Source: Cristatella mucedo (Eukaryota; Bryozoa; Phylactolaemata; Cristatellidae). Taken from it: a DNA stretch of 64,000 nt. Position 1 is the first letter of the stretch, and every line of letters begins with the position of its first letter. The position numbers were made by a program, and so were the translations under genes. The notes below the pieces were generated by a model that had not been told where the DNA came from, did no database searches, and saw only the letters and a list, made by a program, of their open reading frames with translations. Below, one piece after another: positions 45,701 through 59,800 of this stretch. The DNA is taken from the NCBI GenBank assembly GCA_009760855.2, contig WPIO01000055.1, positions 1,040,001-1,104,000 on the forward strand, read 5' to 3'.

Positions 45701-46864
45701 TATCGCTGGATGGTAACCTTTCGCGAAAGTACGATGCCGTGCCTTCGACTCTCGGTAGCGGCTTCGCTTGCTGCATGGTAAAGTTTGCTGGATTAGAGAT
45801 CGAGGTCTCTTACAACGCTGTAAAAAAAACGATTACTATTCTTGTCTTTGCTGATCATTGCACGAAGTCACTGGGGCGTGGTTTTGATCAATTTTCCTAC
45901 TCTAGTAAGACGTAGCATTTACTCAAAACTTCCTTTTAGTACACTCTAGCAATGTAAATACTGTAAGTAATAGATCCTGAGGCTCTCCAGGTGACTGAAG
46001 TTCCAAATGCCCAAGTGGCCGTTTATATCTGCATTTCCTCAGAGGTGGCATCAAGAGACAGACAGCAAAATAGCGCATGTTTTCTACCGTGGACGCCTCT
46101 GCTAGGCGCACAAGGCAAGCCTTATGGGTCGTCTCCAGGACAAATGCTGGGTACCTAATTTCACCGGCGAGAAATGCAAGAAAGCTTCTAAGAATAATTC
46201 GGCCTCTCGAAGTCGTTCGTCAAGCGATCCTTAGTCGCGACGCCGATATTACTTCGTAATTATGACAATGGCCTAGGCAGATGGAAAGTTAAGAAGTTTG
46301 CCGTGGCAAGAACCTGTCGCAGGAAGAGACCGAACAGTTGAACAGCTGCTCTATCTGCTGCACGGCGGACGAGTCCAAGCGTACGACAGGGCGCATGAAT
46401 ATAAGCAAGCTATTTGAAACCGCGACACTCCTCCGGGGCCCGGGGGGGGGGGTAGGGGTAGACCGGTGCTAAAATGCTGAGGTGCATGCAAACTTGGCTG
46501 GAGTCGCAGTACCGGTGAATTTTAAGGGAACTTCTGTATTGTCCAAAGGTCGAGTTTTGTCTTTATGCTGAGCCGCGGCTAGTAAACTGTTACCGAAATG
46601 AGCGCTAAACGGTGCTTTGAATCTAGGGTTAATAAACTGTGTGGCTGAGGAGCAGGCTTAAGGCTGCTGCACGAGACAGGGAGATTCTTACTTACTCCTC
46701 GTAGTAGGTCCACCGGAAAGAAATGCACTACCCGTGACAGAGACATTGGCCGGGACAGGGACCGCAAGAGCTCGCCGCCGCGCTTTCGCTTAGCGTCGTA
46801 GCGGCGATTCAAACTTTTGCAAAGCAGATCCTTCTTATTATAGGCAGCACATTTTTGCCTACTG
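45701..46864. other. unassigned DNA
   Basis: Contains a C/G-run at 46,437-46,452; no gene or transposon recognised. Confidence 0.35.
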
Positions 46865-47130
46865 ATCCGTAGCTAGTAAGTTAGTTTCGTCGTCATTCAA
46901 TTTCAGAAAGTTTGCTGATATCATCAATACATGCAGCGAAGATGTGCAGACAATTCGACGTGCTCGAGGGCTGGTAGTGATCAGAGCACCGAGTGTCTGA
47001 AGGAGATCTGCACTGAGTGAGAGCAACTGAGCGTTGTCTGCATAGAAGTGAAAGCTTCCGTAAAGATAACCGTGAGCTTTCGCTGCGGCCTTCACAGACT
47101 GCAGAATCAAATAGAAAGACTGCCAGCACT
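46865..47130 (-). mobile_element. LINE-A RT fragment with YADN
   Basis: The minus-strand frame reads GSFHFYADNAQLLSL, then residues aligning with the DDIRTWMAANFVKLNDEKTN part of other copies (SANFLKLNDDETNLL). The second catalytic Asp of YADD is Asn here, so this copy is inactive. Both ends are truncated. Confidence 0.85.
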
Positions 47131-47850
47131 AAAGCTTTAAGCTGCCTATTAAACCATCGATTATCAAATAATCGATTGCAAGCTATTACTATTCAGGAAT
47201 GGTGGCTAATAAACGTCTCAGCAGTGGCAGTCTGACCTGTTTAGCACGGCGCAGCTTCGGCGCTTAATCAGGAGTGCGTGCACGGTGGCACGGTCACATT
47301 CTGCGACGAGCTGGCGCAGGGCAGAGTGTCTTCAATTCAAGCCGCTAACGCGCTCAGACTTTCGCGCGAGAAAGCATTTCCGTTGAGCCGAGCGAGTTGG
47401 GCGACCCAGGGCAGCCGAAGCGCTCGCGGTGGCGACCGCATTTCGGCGCTGAAACTCAATTAGCAAATTGGGCCGATTTCCTCGCCGCCAGGTGCCACCG
47501 GGTCTTGCAGCCTCCAATCAAAACAGCCGTCCTGGAAATGCCGGCTTTTGCATGCACTGTGGAGCAAAAGTTGGCAAGCGAGCTCGTTGTTTCATCCAGT
47601 TTGCACGAGCTGCTTAGCCTAACTGACTATGACTTTGAAGATAAATAGGACCCACAAGATTGAGAAGTCGCGAGGCAGACGCTTCTGTCTGTCTGTGCAG
47701 CTCTTCCTACTGCAGGCCCCCCTCCGCGAGTCTGGCGAAGCAAACGCATGGCGACGCCGCCGCGTTCGGTGCAGCGAATCAGCGGCTGTGCGCCCAACTA
47801 GAAAAACAGCGAAGCAGCCGACTTTCTGTCCCCATCTAGTCAGCACTCGC
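47131..47850. other. unassigned DNA
   Basis: A 9-bp inverted repeat with 3-base spacer (ATCGATTAT, 47,156-47,176) lies near the start. No gene recognised. Confidence 0.35.
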
Positions 47851-48009
47851 GGACGGACGGACGGACGGACGGACGGACGGACGGACGGACGGACGGACGG
47901 ACGGACGGACGGACGGACGGACGGACGGACGGACGGACGGACGGACGGACGGACGGACGGACGGACGGACGGACGGACGGACGGACGGACGGACGGACGG
48001 ACGGACGGA
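47851..48009 (+). repeat. (ACGG)n tetranucleotide array
   Basis: About 159 bases, about 40 units, with no interruption that I can see. Each unit carries one CpG. Confidence 0.98.
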
Positions 48010-48899
48010 AAGTAAGTTAGCTTCGAAAGTAGTTAGTTCGTAAGTTAGATTCGAAACGAGGGCGCTCATCAGTCGTGTACGCGGAGTGATTCGTCAGCGG
48101 CTCTAAGTGGACTCGCTATGGCACTATTTCTTAAAGAAAAACTGAACGCTGACCTTGTGAGCCCTTTAAGAATGACAGCTGGGCTTACCGTCCAGCTTGA
48201 ATGAGTACTGGGTGCTGACAAAAAGCGACCAAGGCAATAAGGAATGTTAACAGTATTAAGAGCTGTCGCCAAAGCAGAGTTCTCGCTGCAGACGCAATCG
48301 GCCACGGTGTCTGAGCTAACGCTACCGACCGTTGGTTCGTGCGTACTGGTATTGCGGCCAACCGATGCTACCATGCCTTGGCAACGGCCTCATGGCATCC
48401 GGCCTCGTGTCACGTGACGACTTAGAGTCGCTCACGACCGCTCATTTTTCAAGCCGGCGGGTGCAGAATGTTGAGCCGGTCTCAGCTTGTTTCTAAAGCG
48501 CACGCAAAACTTAAAAAATTACTGCCAAGGCTAGCCCATTCAGCAAGGGTTTGATAGGGGGCGGCAGAATGACCCTAGCAGCTACCGCGGCCGCTTGCAG
48601 TGGCTCACGTAAAGATTAGCCAGCTGAACGTCTCGAACAACTGACCTGGGTCATTGAGTGCGAACCTGGTGGAGTAAAAGCCCAGCGGCTTCGAGTACAA
48701 ACGGTAAAGCAGCAGCAGCGACAGGCGCGCGAAGCCGCTGACGATGTAAGCAGCGTTCGCGGAAGAAGAGGGCAGCCAGCAATAACAGATTAGACGAAGG
48801 AGTAATGAGATATGCGTGCCGCGAGCGCCGCCGGTGCAGCGTCGGCTCTCTGCGTCCATGATGACTCAGCAATAATGGGATCCTGCCTGCCTGAGACTT
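48010..48899. other. unassigned DNA
   Basis: A possible decayed SINE-B remnant lies at about 48,570-48,660 (CGCTTGCAGTGG-like words). No gene recognised. Confidence 0.35.
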
Positions 48900-49090
48900 G
48901 TCTTGTATCTCCGTCAGTAACTCCACAAAGTCATAAAGACCATGTGGGTGTTACGCAGGAGACTTTTGTATAGCGCACTCACAGCCTAAGCAGCCTAAGC
49001 GGCTTTCGGTACGCAAACGGTAGCCAACAGACTTCGTCTCACGCAACAAAGAGAAAGTGGGAAGCATAGCAGAGTTAGGAGAGCAGTTGA
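48900..49090 (-). mobile_element. LINE-C 3' end
   Basis: TCTCCGTCAGTAACTCCACA, AGACCATGTGGGTGTTACGC, TCACAGCCTAAGCAGCCTAA, CAACAAAGAGAAAGTGGGAA and AGGAGAGCAGTTGA. There is a small tandem duplication of AGCCTAAGC. Confidence 0.85.
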
Positions 49091-50372
49091 CGCATCCAGC
49101 CTCGCCCCCTTGTCGATAGACGGCAATCAAATTCAAGCGCTTGAGCGGTAGAGCGTGCAGATGATGACCGAGTTTTTCCAAAAGGGGGTTCTTGACGCAC
49201 CGCCTGGACACGATCGTCTGCAGCTGGGGCACAACTGCGCAGGTCTGCCGCTCAAGAAGTAGCGGCCGCGCCGAACCACTTCCGACTGAGCTACGCCGGC
49301 GCCCTACATATTGTGGAGTCGATTCCAAGTTCGTCTCTCTGGCTCGCGGGTCGCTGCATTCGCTTACGCAGGCCTACGCAGGCAATCTGCTCTCCGCTTC
49401 AGTGTGCACACTCACCCATACAGCTCGCTGTCCTGTCGTCTCGTCAATGCGGCACCTGGATTAAGATATTTTGGTCCATCCATCCGGCCTTCTGCTCGAA
49501 TGCACCAAAAATCTGCGACTCACCGGCCAATTCAGCCACCGCCTGCAATGACTTTTCGATTATGTAAGACGTCTCGCCGAAAGACGCTTTTGTTCCGCTA
49601 GGCTTTCCACACGCTTGCCTGGCGGAGAGCGCTCGAGAATTCATCCGAGCCGAGTTCACTGTTGTCTTTTCTGTTCCCGCGTTCCCTTAGCCTGCATGCC
49701 TGGACTAGATTCGAAGCTTTTTAGTAGCCAGTTGATCCGAGTGCTGTGTCTTATGTTAATTCACGTGCTGGTCTTGGCACGGCACTTTGCTGGTTTTTTG
49801 CATGCTTCTCTCAGCACGATACCTCGATCGCCATTGATCGCCGTTGGTTGGTTGCTTTTCTGGTTGCGAATCGTTAGCTGCCCAGATGGAGACGTACATC
49901 TCTTCAGGTCAATATTTAGAGCGGCGACACTATTTCCAGGAATGCCGTGCTGAAATATATGTAAGAGAGGCTAAGCACTAACTTTCAAGGACCAATTAGG
50001 ATCAGTCGAGGCTGTATTACTTCGGTCAACTGGTTTGACTGGCTTCGATTGACAACGAATACACGCCTGTCCAGCTTCCAACAGTAACACCCTGCGACTG
50101 ACCACTTTATCATGCACCGGATTCCAAAATGGGACTTTTGAAGAAAGTCACACAACTGTAAGACTTACAAAGTCTTTACCACAAAGTTCGCGTAACATGT
50201 GCTGGTGCTTCGAGAAGTTTGACTAAGAAGAAGGTGAAGCTAGAACCTCGAAGCAAAGGTAGCGAGTAATAGCGACTTTATGATACAAGCAGGTGTGGTG
50301 ATGGTAGCAGAGAATGGCATCAATCAAAACGTCTAAAAAATAGCCGAACTCATAATCTTAGAGCTGTATGCC
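49091..50372. other. unassigned DNA
   Basis: No repeat recognised. A hydrophobic 112-codon plus-strand frame (49,615-49,953) has no supporting signal. Confidence 0.35.
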
Positions 50373-50520
50373 AAGCTGGTTTGGTCCAGTGGTTAAGGTG
50401 CTCGCCACGACCAAGGTATGGCTGAGGTCGTGGGCTCGAGCCCAGGGGCATATGTGAAGCTCGTGAATAGAGTTCAAGTTCTCTTTGGGCGCTATATAAA
50501 TGAATTATTTACTTATTCAT
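50373..50520 (+). mobile_element. SINE-A copy
   Basis: AAGCTGGTTTGGTCCAGTGG, TTAAGGTGCTCGCCACGACC, TCGTGGGCTCGAGCCC, GCATATGTGAAGCTCGTGAA and GGGCGCTATATAAATGAATT. Confidence 0.93.
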
Positions 50521-52588
<2,068 letters not shown>

Positions 52589-52811
52589 CATATTAAAGAA
52601 CGCGAATACCGAACTCATAGATAGCATCGCAGCACAGTAGCAAGCTTATTTCATCTCTGCCGTGGTTCAGTGTAGCACAAGAATACGTACGCATAATATA
52701 GATATATCGAAAAAAAGAAGTAAATTTCAGTGTTCTTAAGCAAAAAACAGAAGGGAACTACCCAAGGGCGAAGCCACTCGAATGAAACAGTAGTGGAATC
52801 TAATGTGTCTT

Positions 52812-53295
52812 CGTATCTAACTTGGAAAAGCTACAAAGACTGAGTGGGTGTTACCCTTGAGAATGTTTTTGCTATCTCACTCACTCGCCTATGCGGCTCT
52901 CGGTACGCACTTGATAGCCAGCAGGCTTCAGCTCGCGCGAAACAAACAGGGAGTAGAGAAGTAATAAAGCTGGAGGCATAGAAGTATCTGCAGAGCAGTC
53001 AAGGAAATTAATACTGTGGAAGTAGCAGCTCCGGACGGCTGAAAAGACGTGCTTCAGTTGGCAGCAGGAAAGTAGATTTCGCATCTTAAGAATGGTAGAA
53101 GTGAGTTCCCCATGATTCTAGGGCCGGCAGAGCCGCAGCTTATGTAGCCAACGGTCTTCGAGCATAGGAGCTGAACAGCTAATTTATTGCCCTCAGAGGA
53201 TCCGGGGTACTGATCGGACGCTGAAGAGAAGCAGCTATTTAGCCTCGATATGAAGGAGCCAATCCATCGAAGGCCTTACGGGTCAGCGATTCGGC
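52812..53295 (-). mobile_element. LINE-C 3' segment
   Basis: ACTGAGTGGGTGTTACCCTT, CTCTCGGTACGCACTTGATA, GTAGCAGCTCCGGACGGCTG, TAGCCAACGGTCTTCGAGCA and CTTACGGGTCAGCG align in order with the copy at 58,037. Diverged. Confidence 0.75.
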
Positions 53296-53829
53296 GTTAG
53301 CACTTTACTTTTTATCAGCTGATCAACTGGGAGCCATCTCAGCTCCTCCAAACAAAGAAGACTCATTTCATTGCTGAACCTCTTGGTTACGTGGCTTAGC
53401 CTTGCAACCATATTCACCTCCAGCTAGTGTCCTAATGGCTTCTCCGGTAGCCCCCCAACCCGGAATGTCAATAATCCAGCTTAGACAGAACCAGGACACT
53501 AGGTAACTTTCTCGCAAGCCGAAGTTATTGACAGCTCCTCCCTGCGTCGGAGAGCCGCCTCGGGCGACTCCAAGCACACCGTAGACCTGAATGCCTGAAT
53601 TCTCCGTGATGCCTTCGGCTATTCCGCTGATGTCTTCTCGGTGACTGTTTGTGAGCTGTCCCAGGATGTGCTATTTAAAGTAGTACCTGCTTAGCACCCA
53701 CCATATGCAATGTCGCTGTCAGTCAATGCCTACCAGCAGGCCTTCTACGGCCGGTCAGTAAGAACCTCCCTGCATCCTGTATTCGAACCATCAACAGCTC
53801 GGCTACTTAATCTACGACCCGTTAGTTTA
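53296..53829. other. unassigned DNA
   Basis: Nothing recognised. Confidence 0.35.
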
Positions 53830-53912
53830 AAGCAGCAAATGTAAAGCGCCTAGAAAGAGATTGAGTTCTCCGAGGGCACTTTATCAAGTTCATTATTATT
53901 ATTATTTTTATA
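53830..53912 (+). mobile_element. LINE-A 3' tail
   Basis: GCAGCAAATGTAAAGCGCC, AGAAAGAGATTGAGTTCTCC, GAGGGCACTTTATCAAGTTC and ATT units. Confidence 0.9.
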
Positions 53913-54399
53913 AAGCACTGAATAGCACTCGTCGTGGCAGCAGCTCACTCTCCGTGCCTCAGCATGTCGAGGTAAGTCCACCGACGGCCGTTACTACGGT
54001 TCCATTTAAATCGGTAGATGGGCTACATGCCGACTAGCACGCAGGCCGCTTAATTGGCGTCATGCAGTTAGGCTGAAGGGGTTACTTATCCACGACCAGG
54101 TTGTCCAGGAAAAGCTACATGTTTTTTTGCCGACCAGCACATAGATGATGTGGACGACGCCTTGATCTGGCGGCTGCGAGTCCGAGACCAACCAACCCAG
54201 ATTCTCATTTTGTCAGTCCACGCGGTCTGACGAGGTGAGTGGCCGTGTTGCGATTTTATTTCGTGAACCGTTTAGCCGTAAGACATGCAGTTCTTAACAT
54301 GGGCCATCGTTTGAATCTGTTGCAATCAGGTCCTCATAAAAGACGACGCCTTATACTGTAATGACTGCCGACCTGCTTCTGGCTGTCTAACCTTATTTA

Positions 54400-54760
54400 T
54401 CGACGAGTTTTCTTGTGTGACGGGCAGTTGCTGATTGCATGAAACATTGACATTCACTTTGACAACTCTAGGAACAGCCCGGTCCCAGCGTTTCTCGACT
54501 ATTTGAAGATCCTCGGTTCGGTCCAACACACTAATCATGCCACAAACATCGGTGGCCATATCGTGAAACTCGTTATCACTACTAGGACGTCTGACCCAGC
54601 GACCTTGTCGTTTGCCCGGTCACCATCTCGGATCATTGCTCTATCTGATTCACTGTTCTTGTCCCGTTGTCTGCACAGGGTGACGTCGAGTTTTTTCAGC
54701 GACGCCACTGAAAAGTATTGAGTCAGAGAGATTTTTGAAATCTGTCTGTTTGAGGCACGC
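54400..54760 (+). mobile_element. LINE endonuclease C-terminal fragment
   Basis: One plus-strand frame reads NIDIHFDN (54,443-54,466), FLDYLKILGSVQHTNHATN, IGGHIVKLVITTRT, and about 30 codons on ALSDSLFL. This is the order of the C-terminal motifs of APE-type endonucleases in Jockey/CR1/L2 LINEs (GDFNIHFD, QHxTHxxGHxLDLVIT, SDH). The GD and catalytic SDH are mutated and a stop precedes NID. The sequence is unlike the LINE-A endonuclease at 59,680-60,410, so it belongs to another family. Confidence 0.7.
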
Positions 54761-55821
54761 CTTTTTCTATCTGCACCCGGCTCGACCGACAACCTGGAGA
54801 GACCTCTGAAACAGTAAACATGACATGTAGAGAAGTGCCCGTAGCAAGCATGCTCCCATACATTCTGTCCGTGTACAGAGTCGCGGAGATTCCTATCGAG
54901 TTAAAAAAAAAACTTCTAAAGATGCTCCGCTTTAGATGCAGGCTTAGAAACCACTTCATAAGAAGTCTGAGTCCGACGAAGGTCAAGGTGATGATCGAGT
55001 CAAATTTCGGAGACTTTTTGTGAGTCTGCATCCCGAAACTCATAAAAGACATGGCTTCTGTTATTCAGTCGAAAACTGAAGATACATAGTCAGACCAAAA
55101 CAGATTTTAAAGACAAGAAACAATTCGCTAGTGTGGTCTGACCTGGCCGTCCTCGAGAAATCCGTTCGCTAAGCTGAACGCATCATTTTAGCATGTCTAA
55201 GCACAGCTGTCGTAGTCAAGCATTGATCGGAAGAGCATCACGAATAAAGGAAAAAGAATGTAAATCCTTTCCCTGACCGACCCTCAGCATGCCTTGTGAC
55301 GTGGGGCAGCCATAGCCAACTTCAAATGCTCTCCCAAAGTGTGTTCACACCATAGTAGCCGAATAATGGTACCAGCTTCATCAACGCTTTGGCAATATTT
55401 ATTTTCCTGGTTTCTGCCTTCGTCGGGTGTAAAGTTTTCACGACACCGTTGCTTATCTGAACATTCCTCACTCAATGTGCAAGGCTGCGCTAAGAGAGCT
55501 ATCTCCGAAGCAACAAGGCTGTCATGCTCCTAAAATTCAGGCTAGGCATTTCCGACTAATTAAGATGCACCAATGTCTCTTGTCGCTGGGTCATTAATAG
55601 ATCTGGCTACATACCATCCAACGTCCACCACTGCATTATAACTACTGCCGGCTACTGGCCAACGTGTCCTTGCCAGTCCTAATATTGCAGCAGCATCTAA
55701 GTTGAATTTGCAGGCCTGGAACCCACAACGATGGCTAATAGTGGAACACTTAGTTTTTACATCTGGAGTATGAGCCTGCAATTTCTCTGGCTTGCTGTAC
55801 GACTTCCCTAGTGATTGAGCT
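54761..55821. other. unassigned DNA, possibly continuing LINE
   Basis: No domain is readable after the endonuclease end; some of it may be the linker region of the same decayed LINE. Confidence 0.3.
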
Positions 55822-56360
55822 AATGTATCTCCCTCTGTAATTCCACAAATTCACATCGACTATGTGGGTGCTACATAGTAGAGTTTTCTGTAACCCTATC
55901 AAAGTCCAAGCCTTTTTGGTGCGCATGTTGTAGCCAACAGACTTCATCTTACTCAGCAAAGAGAAAGTTGGAGAACCATAGCTGAGACAGGAGGGCAGTT
56001 GAGGTAGTGAGTAGCATGGAAGTAGCAGGCCAAGTCTGGTGGAAATGACGTGCCATGGTTATCAGAAGAAGAGTAGATGTCGTTGCGTAAGTATTGTAGG
56101 AGTGAGTGGAACAGTCTAGGACCTGTAAAGCAATAGCTTCTGTTGCCAACTGTCATTAGACGGAAGAATGAAATAATTGTAGAAGACGAAGGGCACGAAC
56201 AGGCAGAAGCTGGTGCAACAGTTCAGCATAAACAGGTTCAGGTATGGAGAAGCTAAGCCGTGGCGAACCTCATGGGTTGACATAAGAGCTGCATAACGTG
56301 CATTAACGTAAGATCTGTCGCCGTTGATCAACCGAAAGCCGTCGATGCTCCACCAGCAGC
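55822..56360 (-). mobile_element. LINE-C 3' segment
   Basis: ATGTATCTCCCTCTGTAATT, TATGTGGGTGCTACATAGTA, CAGCAAAGAGAAAGTTGGAG, GAGTAGCATGGAAGTAGCAG and GATCAACCGAAAGCCGTCGA align over about 540 bases with 58,037-58,578. Confidence 0.85.
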
Positions 56361-56857
56361 GGAAATGCATTTTTGAACTGTGACAGCCCTCCACACGACC
56401 TGACATCGGGCTGGGTAGCGCGACCGAGCAACAAGCCTGTTGGCTCCAGCACCAAAACCTTTACTCCAAACCACGCCGGCCAAGCCCAGTCTATACCGTC
56501 GAGACGGCTGCCGGCGTCTAGGGATCTAGCCCTTATATTCCATGCATGCGTAGGATTTCGCACTGTCGGGCCATTGTTCATTCACAACCCGCCCGACAGC
56601 TGGCAGCAGTTTGTGGTAGATTGATGTCCCCACAGATGCCGCAAATGCATGGATTTGGGCAGGTCTGCCGAGTCATCTGCCGAGTCACCGGCTGCCCTTC
56701 CACCTCTCGTGAGGTAGCCTCTGTTTTAGGCAGTCTGAGCCGTCGTACGGTCTCCGTCCAGTACTCGCACGCTGCAAAGTCATGTTCCCTCACACAAACC
56801 TTCGGGATTTGTTAACTGGCCTCACAAAAATATAAATCACCAGCTGCAGTAGCTTCT
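56361..56857. other. unassigned DNA
   Basis: No repeat recognised; frames overlap on both strands without support. Confidence 0.35.
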
Positions 56858-59800
56858 TAATAATAATAATAATAATACTCTTAATAAAGCGCCCTCAGAG
56901 AACTCAATCTCTTTCTAGGCGCTTTACATTTGCTGCAAAGGAAACGCGATCGAATGGTGAGTGGTATCATGCTTGAAAAACATGAATAACATGGCTAGAG
57001 GGTGACATGCACAGGGTCAGCATGCACGTATGAATAGTGGCAGTATGCACGGTGTCAGCACGCATAGCATGTAAAGGATGAATCGCGGGGAACCACTAAA
57101 TGCTAAGCTAAATAGGTGCGTTTTAAAGTTATTTTTAAATGTTGTCAAGTCGAGAGATGTTGTGATGCAAATCGGAGTGAGTTCCAGGCTTTGGGAACAT
57201 ACGAACTAAATGTATGGTCTCCAAAGGATTTGAGGTTTGAACAAGGTGCTGGCAAACTGTTAGATTTGAAAAAGGGAATGGTACGATGCTTGGCCTAGTA
57301 TAGGAGTAGATCTGATAGATAAGCTGGAGCCGAGGAATCAAGGGACCTAAATGTGAGCGAAAAAACCTTGAAGTCAATACGCTGTTTCACTGATAGCCAG
57401 TGCAGGTCGGCGAGAACTGGCGTGATGTGGCAACTGTGACGCTCACGACAGACAGGCCTAGCTGCAGAATTTTGCACCAGCTGCAATCGCCTGATCGCAA
57501 ATGCTGGTAGGCCAGCAAGCAGTGAGTTACAGAAGTCAAGACGGGACGTAACAAAAGCATAGACCAACTTAGATGCGGTATTCCTGTCTAAACAAGCCCA
57601 ATTTTTAGAAAAGGCCATGTAGCTAAAAATAGGCAGATTTGATTGTAGAGCTGATATGGTCGTCTAACGAGAAGTTGCTTTGGAATATGACACCTAGATT
57701 TCGAGCTGATTCGACAGGAGATATGCTGGCAGAGCTAATTTTGAGAGTCAGCCTTTCCAATCTCTGGATCACACTGGGTTTGCCCATAACTAGTAAGTTA
57801 GTTTTTTCATCGTTTAGTTTTACAAAATTTGCTGCCATCTATGTGCGGATGTCATCAGTGCATGCAGCAAGCGAGTTGAGAGAATTTGAGGTGCTCGAAG
57901 GCTGGGAGGGATCAAAGCAAAGATACAACTGAGTGTCATCCGCATAGAAGTGAAAGCCTAGATCGTGCTTGGCAATCACATCGGCAAGAGGGAGAGTTTA
58001 AACCGTGAAAAGAACCAGACCTTGCACCGAGCCCTGAGGTAATGCAATGTAATGTATCTTCGTGTGTAACTCCACAAATTCATAAAGACCATGTGGGTGT
58101 TAGGTAGGAGAGTTTTGTATAGTCCACTCACAGCCTAAGAAGCTTTCGGGGCGCATTTGGGAGCCAACAGACTTCGTCTCACGCAACAAAGAGAAAGTGG
58201 GAAGCATAGCAGAGTCAGGAGAGCAGTTGAAGTAGCGAGTAGCATGGAAGTAGCAGCTCAGGACCGCTGAAAAGGATAAGCCATAGTCGGCAGCAGGAGA
58301 ATAGTTGTCGTTGCTTAAGAATTGTGGAAGCAAGTTCCACAGTCTAGGACCTGCAGAGCTGGAGCTTCTGTCGCCAACGGTCTTTAAACGGAGGAATGGG
58401 ACAGCCAATTTATTTTCCGCACAGGACCCGAGGGCGGAAACGGGCTGAAACTGATGCAGCAGCTCAGCTAGGTTACGAAGGAGCCATGTCGTGGCGGGCC
58501 CTGTGGGTCAGGGTAAGAGCTTGGGTCTGTATCCGTTGCTCAACCGGCATCCATTCCAGCCCATATATGACGTTTTAGAGATTTATTTTAGATGCATTTA
58601 TCACGTCAATACTTTGAATCCCTCAAAATGTCACGATGTGACCTGATCAATAGATGACCTGACACCTGACAACAGAGCAGAGCCAGTGCCAGTGATGCCC
58701 AGGCGAGATGAGAAGTGCTCAAGAAGAACTTGTTGATCGATGGTATCAAAAGCTCCCGAAAATCGAGCAAACCTAGCAGAGACACTCTGCCCATGTCTGC
58801 ATTCTTAAGTGGGTCTTTGTACACCCTAAGCAGTGCTGATTCTGTGGAGTGACTAGCTCTAAAGCCAGACTGAAACTTACTAGCAAGGTTCGAAGATTCG
58901 ATATATGAGTTCAGCTGGTCTGACACGACTTATTCCAGTGTCTTTGATAGGAAATGGAGGAAGAGAGAGAGGTCGGTAGTTGCTCAAGTTCTCTTGGTCT
59001 AATGTCGCTTTCTTGAGAAGTGGCCTGACTACAGCTTTTTTGAGAGGTGTTGGGACATGACCTGAGGCTAATGACATATTAATGATGTTATTTATGCAAG
59101 GCAGCAGCAGGTCATTGCAACGTAGGGGCAGGACAGTGGGAATAGGGTCCAGAGGACTTGTTGTCTTCTTTGATTGCGATACGAACTTTAGGACTAGATC
59201 ACTAGTGACCTGCTTAAATGCAGACATTGAGGTGCAGTCAGGAACCGAGGAGCAGCATTCTAGTGGGGAGGTTGTCATCGCAGGGATGGATTCCCTGATC
59301 TTGTCTATCTTCTGGACAAAGAATCGAGAGAAGCAATCAGCTAGATCCTCACAAGGATCATTAGGTAAATAGTTAATCGGGGAGCAGTTGAGGAGATGGT
59401 TGATCGCCGACATCAGCACATCAGTTTTGGATTGTGCATCTGTGATTCAATAATGTTTTTATGGTAGCTAGACTTGGCCTTTGCTAGGATCTATTGGTAC
59501 GACCTACAGTACTCCTCGTATGCCTGTCGATGGACAGTCAGTCCTGATCTTTTGCGGTTAGTAGACCTAGCAAGTTCAATGCCTGGTAAACCAAAGGCCG
59601 TCTAGGCGAGGGCGTACAGTGCGCTTAGTCAGAGGTGCAAACTCGTTGAGCGTGTCAGCTAGTGTCGTGTTGTAGCCACTTACCGAGGATGACAGATCGG
59701 AGGGGGACTGAGCAACAGAGGTGAGGCAGATATTCTCGCACGGACAGCATTGATGTCAAGGGTCTTGAGGTTTCGCGATTCACAGATTATTTTAGAGGAG

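Noticed and set aside
47619-48069. Frames encoding Gly-Arg-Thr-Asp or Ser-Val-Arg-Pro repeats over the ACGG array
   Set aside because: Tetranucleotide repeats give a periodic peptide in every frame; flanks show no domain.
49615-49953. Hydrophobic 112-codon frame resembling a membrane protein
   Set aside because: Single short frame without conserved motif or context; hydrophobicity alone is weak evidence.
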